Below, piece by piece: positions 1-6,462 of a DNA stretch of 64,000 bases. Origin of the DNA: Xanthomonas arboricola (GTDB lineage Bacteria > Pseudomonadota > Gammaproteobacteria > Xanthomonadales > Xanthomonadaceae); NCBI RefSeq assembly GCF_002940665.1, contig NZ_MIGY01000001.1:1178001-1242000 (forward strand), read 5' to 3'. The notes under the pieces are model-generated. The model had not been told where the DNA came from. It worked only from the letters and a program-made list of their open reading frames with translations, and did not search any database. Every line of letters begins with the position of its first letter. Positions within the stretch are counted from its first letter, which is position 1. Made by a program: the position numbers and the translations under genes.

Positions 1-166
1 CCAGACGAAGATGTTCATGCCAGTTGGTAACCAGGCGACAGAGGGCGATTCTTACAAAGCCGGCAGATAGTTAGGCGCCGCCTTCTCAGATGTCTGTAAT
101 TCCAAAGATTAACAACGTGGTTAACTGATCGCGAGACGTGATGGCTAGGCGCTTTAAGGTCGTGCC
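1..166. other. Left-edge phage sequence, no gene assigned
   Basis: Two frames run in from the left edge and stop early, one at 28-30 and one at 68-70. Either could be the 3' end of an upstream phage gene, but too little is left to choose. Nothing else recognisable is present, and the stretch is richer in A and T than the genes that follow. Confidence 0.4.
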
Positions 167-225
167 TGAAAAATGGATTTACATTTTTCACGCGCGTACC
201 AACCAGCTTTACAAAGCAATTTAAT
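167..225 (+). promoter_or_regulatory. Candidate activator-dependent late promoter of the tail operon
   Basis: A perfect 9-bp inverted repeat, TGAAAAATG and CATTTTTCA with a 6-base spacer, lies at 167-190. A TTTAAT hexamer at 220-225 matches the -10 consensus in five of six positions, and no -35 box is visible. If transcription starts near 232, the dyad centre falls at about -54. P2 late promoters have an Ogr-binding dyad at about -55 and a poor -35, so the geometry fits. The P2 consensus TGT-N12-ACA itself is not present, so this remains an inference. Confidence 0.45.
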
Positions 226-281
226 TGGCTCGATCACGAGAACCGGGGACCCTAGTCAGGTCCTCTCTTTCTTTCCGAGCA

Positions 282-1172
282 ATGGCATCTTTCACCGCAG
301 TCGATCTATCGAAACTTCAAGCTCCAGACCTGATCGAAGCTCTGGACTTCGAGACGATCTTCGCTGATGCATTCGCACAGTTTCGTCGGCTCATGCCGGA
401 GTTCTCCGCGCTCACGGAAGCCGACCCGGTCTACAAGCTCCTGCAGCTGTTTGCCGCCCGTGAGCTGCTGATCCGCCAGCGTGCTAATGACAAGGCACAG
501 CAAACCATGCTGGCCTTCGCCACCGGTACCAACCTCGATCACCTCGGCGCGCTGTTCGGCGTCGCTCGCTTGGTGCTGGACCCCGGTCAACCCGACGCCG
601 GCGTCGCGCCGGCCTTTGAGACCGACGTGGACTTCCGCCGCCGCATCCAGCTGGCGCCCGAGGGCTTCAGCGTTGCCGGCCCAGAAGGCGCGTACATCTA
701 TCACGCGCTCAGTGCTGCCGCCGATGTCATGGACGCCAGCGCGACCAGCCCCGCACCTGGGCAAGTGCTGGTCACCGTGCAATCGCGCACCGGCGATGGC
801 ACCGCGCCGCAGGCACTGCTCGATCAAGTGGCCGCCATGCTCACCGATGACGACGTGCGGCCCATGACAGACGAAGTCGCGGTGCAGAGCGCTCAGATCG
901 TCCCGTACGCCATTCGTGGGCGCATCTACACCTATGCCGGGCCTGACTCAGCGGTAGTCATGCGCGAAGCACTGCGCAGCCTTCAGGCCTATCTCGCCGA
1001 AGCGCACCGCATCGGCCGCGACGTTCCGGAATCCGCCATCAAGGCCAAGCTGTTCGCCGATGGCGTGCAACGCATCGAGCTGGACTCGCCTGCAGCCGAC
1101 ATTCGGATCAGCCGCACGCAGGCCGCCTACTGCACCGCGATCGACATCGTGCACGCCGGCATCGATGAGTAA
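282..1172 (+). CDS. J: Baseplate assembly protein gpJ
   Basis: This 296-residue protein matches the P2 gpJ / T4 gp6-type baseplate wedge family. The N-terminal region has a helical LTEADPVYKLLQLFA-type segment followed by the conserved stretch about a tail-less start site and FRRRIQLAPEGFSVAGPEGAY (cut here to the visible core FRRRIQLAPEG). The product builds the baseplate wedge around the central hub, together with gpI and gpW. An in-frame ATG at 225 would add 19 residues, but the extension is unlike the family, so 282 is preferred. The gene overlaps I by 8 bases, which suggests coupled translation. Confidence 0.9.
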   Translation: MASFTAVDLSKLQAPDLIEALDFETIFADAFAQFRRLMPEFSALTEADPVYKLLQLFAARELLIRQRANDKAQQTMLAFATGTNLDHLGALFGVARLVLDPGQPDAGVAPAFETDVDFRRRIQLAPEGFSVAGPEGAYIYHALSAAADVMDASATSPAPGQVLVTVQSRTGDGTAPQALLDQVAAMLTDDDVRPMTDEVAVQSAQIVPYAIRGRIYTYAGPDSAVVMREALRSLQAYLAEAHRIGRDVPESAIKAKLFADGVQRIELDSPAADIRISRTQAAYCTAIDIVHAGIDE

Positions 1173-1812
1173 TTCACCGCTGCCGCCCAACGCCACGCCG
1201 ATGGAGCGCGCCCTGGCCGCCGTCACCGAGCGTCTGGAAGCGATCCCGCTGCCGTATCCAGACCTGTGGAACCCGGACACGTGCCCGGCCGGTCATCTGC
1301 CGTGGCTGGCGTGGACGCTATCGGTCGACGACTGGAAGGCCGACTGGAGCGATGCGGTCAAGCGCTCGCGCCTGCGCAGCGCCATGGCAATCCAGCGTCG
1401 CAAGGGCACCGCCAACAGCGTCCGCATGGTGGTCGCCTCTTTCGGGGGGGCAGTGACCATCCGCGAGTGGTGGCAGCAGCAGCCTCGGGGCCAGCCGCAC
1501 ACCTTCGAGCTGACGCTCACGCTCAACGGGTCCGATGGGCAAGCTGCAAGCGCTCGATTTGTCGATGAGGTCATCGCCGAGGTCGAGCGCACCAAACCCG
1601 TTCGCTCGCACTTTGGATTCGTGCAGGGGCTGCAAGCCACCGGCAACGTCTCGCTGGTCAGCGGTATTCGCATCATCAACTACCGCCGTCTGTCGATGAC
1701 GGCGCGGGGATTCGGCTTCGTGCAGGGGCTGCAAGCCACCGGCAACGTTTCGCTGGTCAGCGGTATTCGCATCATCAACTACCGCCGTCTGTCGATGACG
1801 GCTCAGGGATAA
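1165..1812 (+). CDS. I: Tail protein gpI with duplicated C-terminus
   Basis: This 215-residue protein belongs to the P2 gpI tail/baseplate family. The characteristic N-terminal part, with PYPDLWNPDTCPAGHLPWLAW and the LRSAMAIQRRKGT helix (shortened here), is easy to see. Family members are usually about 180-200 residues. In gpI the baseplate wedge is linked to the tail fibre. The last 66 residues are two tandem copies of a 33-residue unit ending SMTARG or SMTAQG, so one copy looks like a recent duplication. The ATG lies inside the end of J, and the next gene starts 3 bases after the stop. Confidence 0.88.
   Translation: MSNSPLPPNATPMERALAAVTERLEAIPLPYPDLWNPDTCPAGHLPWLAWTLSVDDWKADWSDAVKRSRLRSAMAIQRRKGTANSVRMVVASFGGAVTIREWWQQQPRGQPHTFELTLTLNGSDGQAASARFVDEVIAEVERTKPVRSHFGFVQGLQATGNVSLVSGIRIINYRRLSMTARGFGFVQGLQATGNVSLVSGIRIINYRRLSMTAQG
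1612..1809 (+). repeat. Tandem 99-bp direct repeat at the end of gpI
   Basis: Units 1612-1710 and 1711-1809 are nearly identical and keep the frame, each coding for 33 residues that begin FGFVQGLQATGNVSL. Only a handful of bases differ, most of them silent, so the duplication is young or kept alike by recombination. Confidence 0.95.
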
Positions 1813-1815
1813 ACC

Positions 1816-3018
1816 ATGGCACTACAACTGGTCCTCACCACCGCTGGTCGCGCGGCGCTGATCAACGCCGAGAAGAATGGCACCAACGCCGTCAAGGTGG
1901 CCAGCATCGGCTTCACTGCGGCGGCATTCGCTGCAACGGAAGACCTGAAGAGCGTCCCGAGTCAGCACCTGGCGCTCTCCAGTATCTCTGGCGGCACGAC
2001 GTCGTCCACCACCATCCACGTCACCGTCAACGACACCAGCCGGGCGACCTACGAGGTACGCGGGTTTGGACTGTATCTGGAAAATGGCACGCTACTGGGT
2101 AGCTACTCCCAGCCCGATCTCATCATGGAGAAGGCGGCCGCCTCGGACCTGCTGATGTCGGCCGACATCCTGTTTTCAGGGGTTACCGTGTCTTCGGTCA
2201 CGTTCGGCAACGCCAACTTCACCAACCCGGCCGCGACCACCGAGAAGGAAGGCATTGTCGAACTTGCCACGCGAGCAGAAGCGATTGCAGGCGTGGACCC
2301 ACAACGTGCCGTCACACCGGACGCATTGAAAGCCGCGATCGATAGCCGCAGTGGGTGTGCGCGCTTTGAGGCGTCCGGCACCTTTGTTGTTCCGGCAGGA
2401 GTAACGGCGATCTACGTCAGCGGCTGTGCCGGCGGTGGTGGCGGCGGCGGCGGCGGAACGCGCGCCGAGAAGTCCAATGGGACGGGGGTCTACACCGCGA
2501 CCGGCGGTGGCGGCGGAGGTGCAGGCCAGTCCATCCAGCGCGTGCGTTTTGCGGTCACGCCTGGGGTCAGCCATCCCATCGTCATCGGTGCCGGCGGATC
2601 GGCTGGGACAGGCTCAAGGACAGACGGTGCATCTGGAGCCGCTGGTAGTGCGGGGGGCGCAACGGTCATTGGCAACCTCATCACCCTGGCCGGAGGCCAG
2701 GGCGGCGGCGGGCTGACGGGCGCCAATCAGGTCGGCGGCGCTGCTGGCGGAGATGGCTATCCGGCGGGCGGCGACTCGGCATCTATCGCCGCGGTTTCGC
2801 CCTATGGCCCCGCCGGCACCGGTGGTTCCTGCGCGTTTGGCGGCGGCGGACCGGGCGGGCGGAGTGCTGGCGAAACGACATCGGCCAGTCGTAAAGGCTA
2901 TGGCTTTGGTGCAGGCGGCGGCGGTGGGGGCGGCGTGTCCAACGGCTCCACCGCCGCGACGTTTGGCAAGGATGGTTCCACCGGGTGCCCCGGCTTCGCT
3001 TTTATTGAGTGGTGCTGA
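1816..3018 (+). CDS. H: Tail fibre protein gpH with glycine-rich tip
   Basis: This 400-residue protein has an N-terminal P2-type tail-fibre attachment domain (residues 1 to about 145, YEVRGFGLYLENGTLLG). A fibre repeat (EKEGIVELATRAEA to RAVTPDAL) covers about residues 140-175. The C-terminal half, from about residue 200, is made of blocks of 6 to 9 glycines separated by short variable stretches and ends GCPGFAFIEWC. Glycine-rich ends of this kind act as receptor-binding adhesins in some phages, folding as packed polyglycine II helices. Host-binding function is therefore inferred. It lies directly after I, as in P2. Confidence 0.85.
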   Translation: MALQLVLTTAGRAALINAEKNGTNAVKVASIGFTAAAFAATEDLKSVPSQHLALSSISGGTTSSTTIHVTVNDTSRATYEVRGFGLYLENGTLLGSYSQPDLIMEKAAASDLLMSADILFSGVTVSSVTFGNANFTNPAATTEKEGIVELATRAEAIAGVDPQRAVTPDALKAAIDSRSGCARFEASGTFVVPAGVTAIYVSGCAGGGGGGGGGTRAEKSNGTGVYTATGGGGGGAGQSIQRVRFAVTPGVSHPIVIGAGGSAGTGSRTDGASGAAGSAGGATVIGNLITLAGGQGGGGLTGANQVGGAAGGDGYPAGGDSASIAAVSPYGPAGTGGSCAFGGGGPGGRSAGETTSASRKGYGFGAGGGGGGGVSNGSTAATFGKDGSTGCPGFAFIEWC

Positions 3019-3019
3019 G

Positions 3020-3247
3020 ATGACGATTGGACGTTACGCGATGATCCAAGCCGGGACCGACGTGGTGGTCAACATCATCGTTTCCGATAGCGCCTTCACC
3101 ATTGACGGTTTCGAGTTCCGCGCACTCCAAGACAAGACCGTGTGCGAGCCTGGCATGTACTTCAATCGTGACGATGGGCTGTACTACTTCGACGCGCAGT
3201 TCACCCAGCGCGAAGTCATCGCACCTGAGCCGCCTGCGAATTTGTAG
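3020..3247 (+). CDS. Small protein after the tail fibre, possible fibre chaperone
   Basis: This 75-residue protein begins MTIGRYAMIQAG and is followed by a beta-rich sequence with NIIVSDSAFTIDG and a C-terminal tail ending PEPPANL. The ATG begins two bases after the gpH stop. The position is that of P2 G, the tail-fibre assembly chaperone, but no clear similarity to gpG was recognised. It resembles short tail-fibre-associated proteins found next to fibre genes in other prophages. The role is inferred from position only. Confidence 0.6.
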   Translation: MTIGRYAMIQAGTDVVVNIIVSDSAFTIDGFEFRALQDKTVCEPGMYFNRDDGLYYFDAQFTQREVIAPEPPANL

Positions 3248-3325
3248 CACTGCTGCACCGCGTAGATCACGCAGTTACAGCACAACTGCGGTGTCATCCT
3301 GCACGCGCGCGACGACCATGACTGC

Positions 3326-3889
3326 ATGGGCAACGCATCCTCCGCATTGAGTAACGCCATTCGCCTCGGCACCGTTGCCGAGGTGAATCTCGCCACCGCG
3401 CGATGCCGCGTGCAGGTCGGGGAGATGCTGACCGACTATCTGCCCTGGGTGGTCACACTGGCGGGTAGCACGATCATCTGGTCGGCGCCGACGATCGGCG
3501 AACAAGTCGTAGTGCTGTCGCCCGCTGGCGACCTGGCCGATGGCGTAGTGCTACGGGGCTTGTACTCCGACCAATTCGCAGCGCCTGCAGCATCCGACAC
3601 GCTCCACGTGCTGGGCTTTGCCGATGGCGCGCAGATCCATTACGACACCGACGCGCATGCGCTGCAGGCCACGCTACCCAGCGGCGGCACCGCCTCCATT
3701 ACCGCCGATGGCGGTATCACGCTCAATGGCCCGCTGACCGTCAACGGCAAGACGATGCTCAACGGTGATGCCACCATCACCGGTACCGCGACTGCGACCG
3801 CCGATGTCATTGGCGGCGGGATCAGTCTCAAGAACCACAAGACCACCGGTGTGACCGCCGGCAGCGCGCTCAGCGGTGGCCCGCGGTGA
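3326..3889 (+). CDS. V: Baseplate spike protein gpV
   Basis: This 187-residue protein has the gpV/gp45 layout. An N-terminal OB-fold (VAEVNLATARCRVQVGE, DYLPWV) is followed by a C-terminal beta-helix rich in short T/G/N repeats (ITLNGPLTVNGKTML). It forms the central membrane-piercing spike. The tip reads LKNHKTTGV; many gpV-type spikes carry an H-x-H iron-binding motif there, and the second histidine is missing. In P2, V and W precede J, whereas here they follow the fibre genes. The stop overlaps the GTG of W. Confidence 0.87.
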   Translation: MGNASSALSNAIRLGTVAEVNLATARCRVQVGEMLTDYLPWVVTLAGSTIIWSAPTIGEQVVVLSPAGDLADGVVLRGLYSDQFAAPAASDTLHVLGFADGAQIHYDTDAHALQATLPSGGTASITADGGITLNGPLTVNGKTMLNGDATITGTATATADVIGGGISLKNHKTTGVTAGSALSGGPR

Positions 3890-4245
3890 TCGGCGTCGAT
3901 GCCACCACCGGCCGTGTGATCGAGGGCGAGCAGCACCTGGCCCAATCGATCGCCTGCATCCTCACCACGCCCATCGGAACGCGTGAGCAGCGCCGAGACT
4001 TCGGCTCGCTACTGCCGGAGCTCATCGACCAGCCGTTCAACGGTGCCACCCGCACGCTGCTCTACGGCGCCACCGCCACCGCATTGATGCGCTGGGAGCC
4101 GCGCCTGCGCCTGACTCGCGTCGACCTGGTCATCGGCGATGTGCCTGGCAGCTTCGTGCTGACCATCGATGGCGAACGCACCGACGTTGCTCCCGCCAAT
4201 GCGCGCTCGCGCATGACCATCCCGCTCCGCTTCCGCTCTTCCTGA
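3886..4245 (+). CDS. W: Baseplate wedge protein gpW (gp25-like)
   Basis: This 119-residue protein belongs to the gpW/gp25 family of baseplate wedge components. It shows the family core ILTTPIGTREQRRDFGS followed by LLPELIDQPFN. The start is a GTG that overlaps the V stop codon by four bases (GTGA), so translation is probably coupled. The sheath gene follows 11 bases later, which joins the P2 V-W and F operons into one transcript. Confidence 0.9.
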   Translation: MIGVDATTGRVIEGEQHLAQSIACILTTPIGTREQRRDFGSLLPELIDQPFNGATRTLLYGATATALMRWEPRLRLTRVDLVIGDVPGSFVLTIDGERTDVAPANARSRMTIPLRFRSS

Positions 4246-4256
4246 TCGAGGAACCT

Positions 4257-5423
4257 ATGTCTACTACCTACCACCACGGCGTTCGCGTCATCGAAGTCAG
4301 CGCAGGTACGCGCGTCATCCGCACTGTCTCCACCGCGATCGTCGGCCTGGTCGCTACGGCGTCCGATGCGGACGAGAAGATCTTTCCGCTCAACAAGGCC
4401 GTGCTGGTCACCGACGTGCTGGGTGCCATCGCCAGTGCCGGCACCAAGGGCACCTTGCGCGACACCCTGCAGGGCATCGCTGACCAGACCAACCCGGTAA
4501 CAGTCGTGGTGCGCGTGGCCGAAGGCGAAGACGCGGAGAAGACCTCGTCCAACGTCATCGGCAAGGCAGAGTCCAGCGGCTACACCGGCCTGTATGCACT
4601 GCTCGCAGCACAAGCGCAGCTGGGCGTGCGCCCGCGCATCTTGGGGGCGCCTGGTCTGGACACACTGCCGGTCGCCAAGGCGCTGGCGACCATCGCCAAG
4701 AAGCTGCGGGCAATGGCCTATGTGCGGCCGGTCGCCGAAACCGTGGCCGATGCCATCACCTACCGAGGGCAGTTCGGCGATCGTGAGTTGATGTTGATCT
4801 GGCCGGACTTCCTGGCCTTCGACACCGCCACCAGCACCACGACAGCGGCCTATGCCACTGCACGTGCGCTCGGCCTGCGCGCGAAGATCGACACCGAACA
4901 GGGCTGGCATAAGAGCCTATCCAATGTGCCTGTGGCCGGCGTCACCGGCATCTCCAAGGATGTGCATTGGGATCTGCAGGATCCGGCTACCGATGCTGGT
5001 TTGCTTAACGAGGGCGACATCACCACGTTGGTCAACTTCAACGGGCAACGCTTCTGGGGGTCACGCACGTGCGCGGAGGACAACATGTTCGCCTTCGAGA
5101 CGGCCACGCGCACCGCGCAGGTGCTGGCCGACACCATCGCCGAGGGCGTGGCGTTCTACGTCGACAAGCCGATGCATCCCTCGATTGTCAAAGACGTCAT
5201 CGAGACGATCAACGCCAAGTTCCGCGACCTGAAGGCATCCGGCTACCTGATCGATGCCACCGCCTGGTTCGACGGCACCGTCAACAGCGCTACCACGCTC
5301 GCCGATGGCGCGCTGCGCATCGACTACGACTACACGCCGGTGCCCCCGCTGGAGAACCTGCAGCTGTACCAGAAGATCACCACTAGCTACCTGGCCGACT
5401 TCGCCGAACGCGTCAACGCGTAA
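4257..5423 (+). CDS. FI: Tail sheath protein FI
   Basis: This 388-residue protein is the contractile tail sheath subunit. The N-terminus YHHGVRVIEVSAGTRVIRTV is typical of P2 FI, as is the C-terminal region LENLQLYQKITTSYLADF. Length agrees with P2 FI (about 396). A ribosome binding site GAGGA precedes the ATG by 5 to 6 bases. The sheath contracts around the tube made of FII. Confidence 0.95.
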   Translation: MSTTYHHGVRVIEVSAGTRVIRTVSTAIVGLVATASDADEKIFPLNKAVLVTDVLGAIASAGTKGTLRDTLQGIADQTNPVTVVVRVAEGEDAEKTSSNVIGKAESSGYTGLYALLAAQAQLGVRPRILGAPGLDTLPVAKALATIAKKLRAMAYVRPVAETVADAITYRGQFGDRELMLIWPDFLAFDTATSTTTAAYATARALGLRAKIDTEQGWHKSLSNVPVAGVTGISKDVHWDLQDPATDAGLLNEGDITTLVNFNGQRFWGSRTCAEDNMFAFETATRTAQVLADTIAEGVAFYVDKPMHPSIVKDVIETINAKFRDLKASGYLIDATAWFDGTVNSATTLADGALRIDYDYTPVPPLENLQLYQKITTSYLADFAERVNA

Positions 5424-5453
5424 CGCACCCGCCTTAGATTCCCGGAGAAACCC

Positions 5454-5963
5454 ATGGCTTTGCCCAAGAAACTCAAAGCGCTCAACCTGTTCAACAACGG
5501 TGAGAGCTATCTCGGCCAGGTGGTCGAAGTGAAGCTGCCCACGCTGTCCCGAAAGATGGAGGAATATCGCGGCGGCGGTATGAACGGCCCGGTCGACATC
5601 GACTTCGGCCAGGAGAAGATCGAGCTCGAATGGAAGTGCGGCGGCATGATGCGCAGCGTGCTGAATCAGTACGGCGCCACCACGCACAACGCCGTGCAGC
5701 TGCGCTTTGCCGGCGCCTACCAGCGCGACGACAGCGGCGCGGTGGATGCCGTGGAATTTGTGGTGCGCGGCCGTCACAAAGAGATTGATCCCGGTACCGG
5801 TAAGTCCGGCGACGACACCGAGTTCTCCGTCAAGACCTCCGCCAGCTATTACAAGCTGATGATCAATGGCTCCACGGTGATTGAGATCGATCTGATGAAC
5901 ATGATCGAGATCGTCAACGGCGTGGATCTGCTTGCCCCGCATCGCCGTGCCATCGGCGCCTGA
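5454..5963 (+). CDS. FII: Major tail tube protein FII
   Basis: This 169-residue protein matches P2 FII in length (about 172) and sequence, with the start MALPKKLKALNLFN, the VEVKLPTLSRKMEEY stretch and the C-terminal IEIDLMNMIEIVNG. It forms the inner tail tube. An RBS GGAGAA lies 6 bases before the ATG. It follows the sheath gene by 30 bases, the standard arrangement. Confidence 0.95.
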   Translation: MALPKKLKALNLFNNGESYLGQVVEVKLPTLSRKMEEYRGGGMNGPVDIDFGQEKIELEWKCGGMMRSVLNQYGATTHNAVQLRFAGAYQRDDSGAVDAVEFVVRGRHKEIDPGTGKSGDDTEFSVKTSASYYKLMINGSTVIEIDLMNMIEIVNGVDLLAPHRRAIGA

Positions 5964-6008
5964 CCCTTCCGGCCTGGCGCCGCCAGGCCTCAGCCCTGAG
6001 ACCTTCCG

Positions 6009-6311
6009 ATGACACCGACCTTTTCCCCAGCCATTCCCCTCGACCAGCCCATCGCGCGCGGCGAGCAGACCATCACCGACCTCAAGGTGCGCAAGCCCGG
6101 CGCAGGCGAACTGCGCGGCCTCAAGCTCACCGACGTGCTACAGCTGGATGTCACCGCGCTTGCAACACTGCTGCCGCGCATTTCCTCGCCCACGTTGACC
6201 ACCGCCGACGTCAATGCGATGGATCCGGCCGACCTGCTGGCGGTAGGCCAGGAGGTACAGGTTTTTTTCTTGCCGAAGGCCCAGAGGGAAGCGGATTTCC
6301 CGACTGCGTAG
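6009..6311 (+). CDS. E: Tail assembly chaperone gpE (zero-frame product)
   Basis: This 100-residue protein is the P2 gpE-type tail assembly chaperone. It carries the family signature ARGEQTITDLKVRKPGAGE and LKLTDVLQLDV. Near its end a run of seven T residues (6262-6268) gives a slippery heptamer, from which a fraction of ribosomes should shift by -1 to make gpE-E'. The zero frame ends 43 bases after the slip site, at 6309-6311. Confidence 0.92.
   Translation: MTPTFSPAIPLDQPIARGEQTITDLKVRKPGAGELRGLKLTDVLQLDVTALATLLPRISSPTLTTADVNAMDPADLLAVGQEVQVFFLPKAQREADFPTA
6263..6269 (+). other. Programmed -1 frameshift site of E/E'
   Basis: The heptamer T TTT TTC is in phase with E (codons TTT and TTC). 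Slipping back one base gives TTT TTT and opens a frame that runs to 6433 and encodes the conserved E' sequence. P2 and relatives use the same type of -1 shift (T TTT TTG in P2) to extend gpE. No pseudoknot was worked out. Confidence 0.85.
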
Positions 6312-6319
6312 AGGATGCG

Positions 6320-6433
6320 ATGGCCGACATCGCGGCCATTTTCCATTGGCCGCCGTCTGAAATGGACGGCTGGTCGCTGCACGAACTCACGGCGTGGCGC
6401 GAGCGTGCCCGCCTGCGAAGCGGAGCCGAATGA
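6320..6433 (+). CDS. E': gpE' extension (GpE family), made by -1 frameshift
   Basis: The -1 frame of E continues from 6269 without a stop to a TGA at 6431-6433. Its last 37 residues start MADIAAIFHWPPSEMDGW and end in an arginine-rich helix RERARLRSG, the standard GpE-family signature. An ATG at 6320 could allow separate initiation, but there is no good RBS, so the natural product is most likely the E-E' fusion (6009-6433). The chaperone pair helps the tape measure during tail assembly. Confidence 0.85.
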   Translation: MADIAAIFHWPPSEMDGWSLHELTAWRERARLRSGAE

Positions 6434-6462
6434 TGCCCCACCCAACGAACGAGGCCGCCTAA

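Noticed and set aside
1-281. P2 consensus Ogr site TGT-N12-ACA
   Set aside because: No match with the exact spacing was found; only the different dyad at 167-190 fits the expected position.
225-281. Longer N-terminus of gpJ from the ATG at 225
   Set aside because: The extra 19 residues do not resemble the family start, and the candidate -10 box at 220-225 overlaps that start.
3270-3290. Hairpin CGCAGTT/AACTGCG before gpV as terminator
   Set aside because: The stem is only 7 bp and no T run follows; it would not end transcription reliably inside the tail operon.
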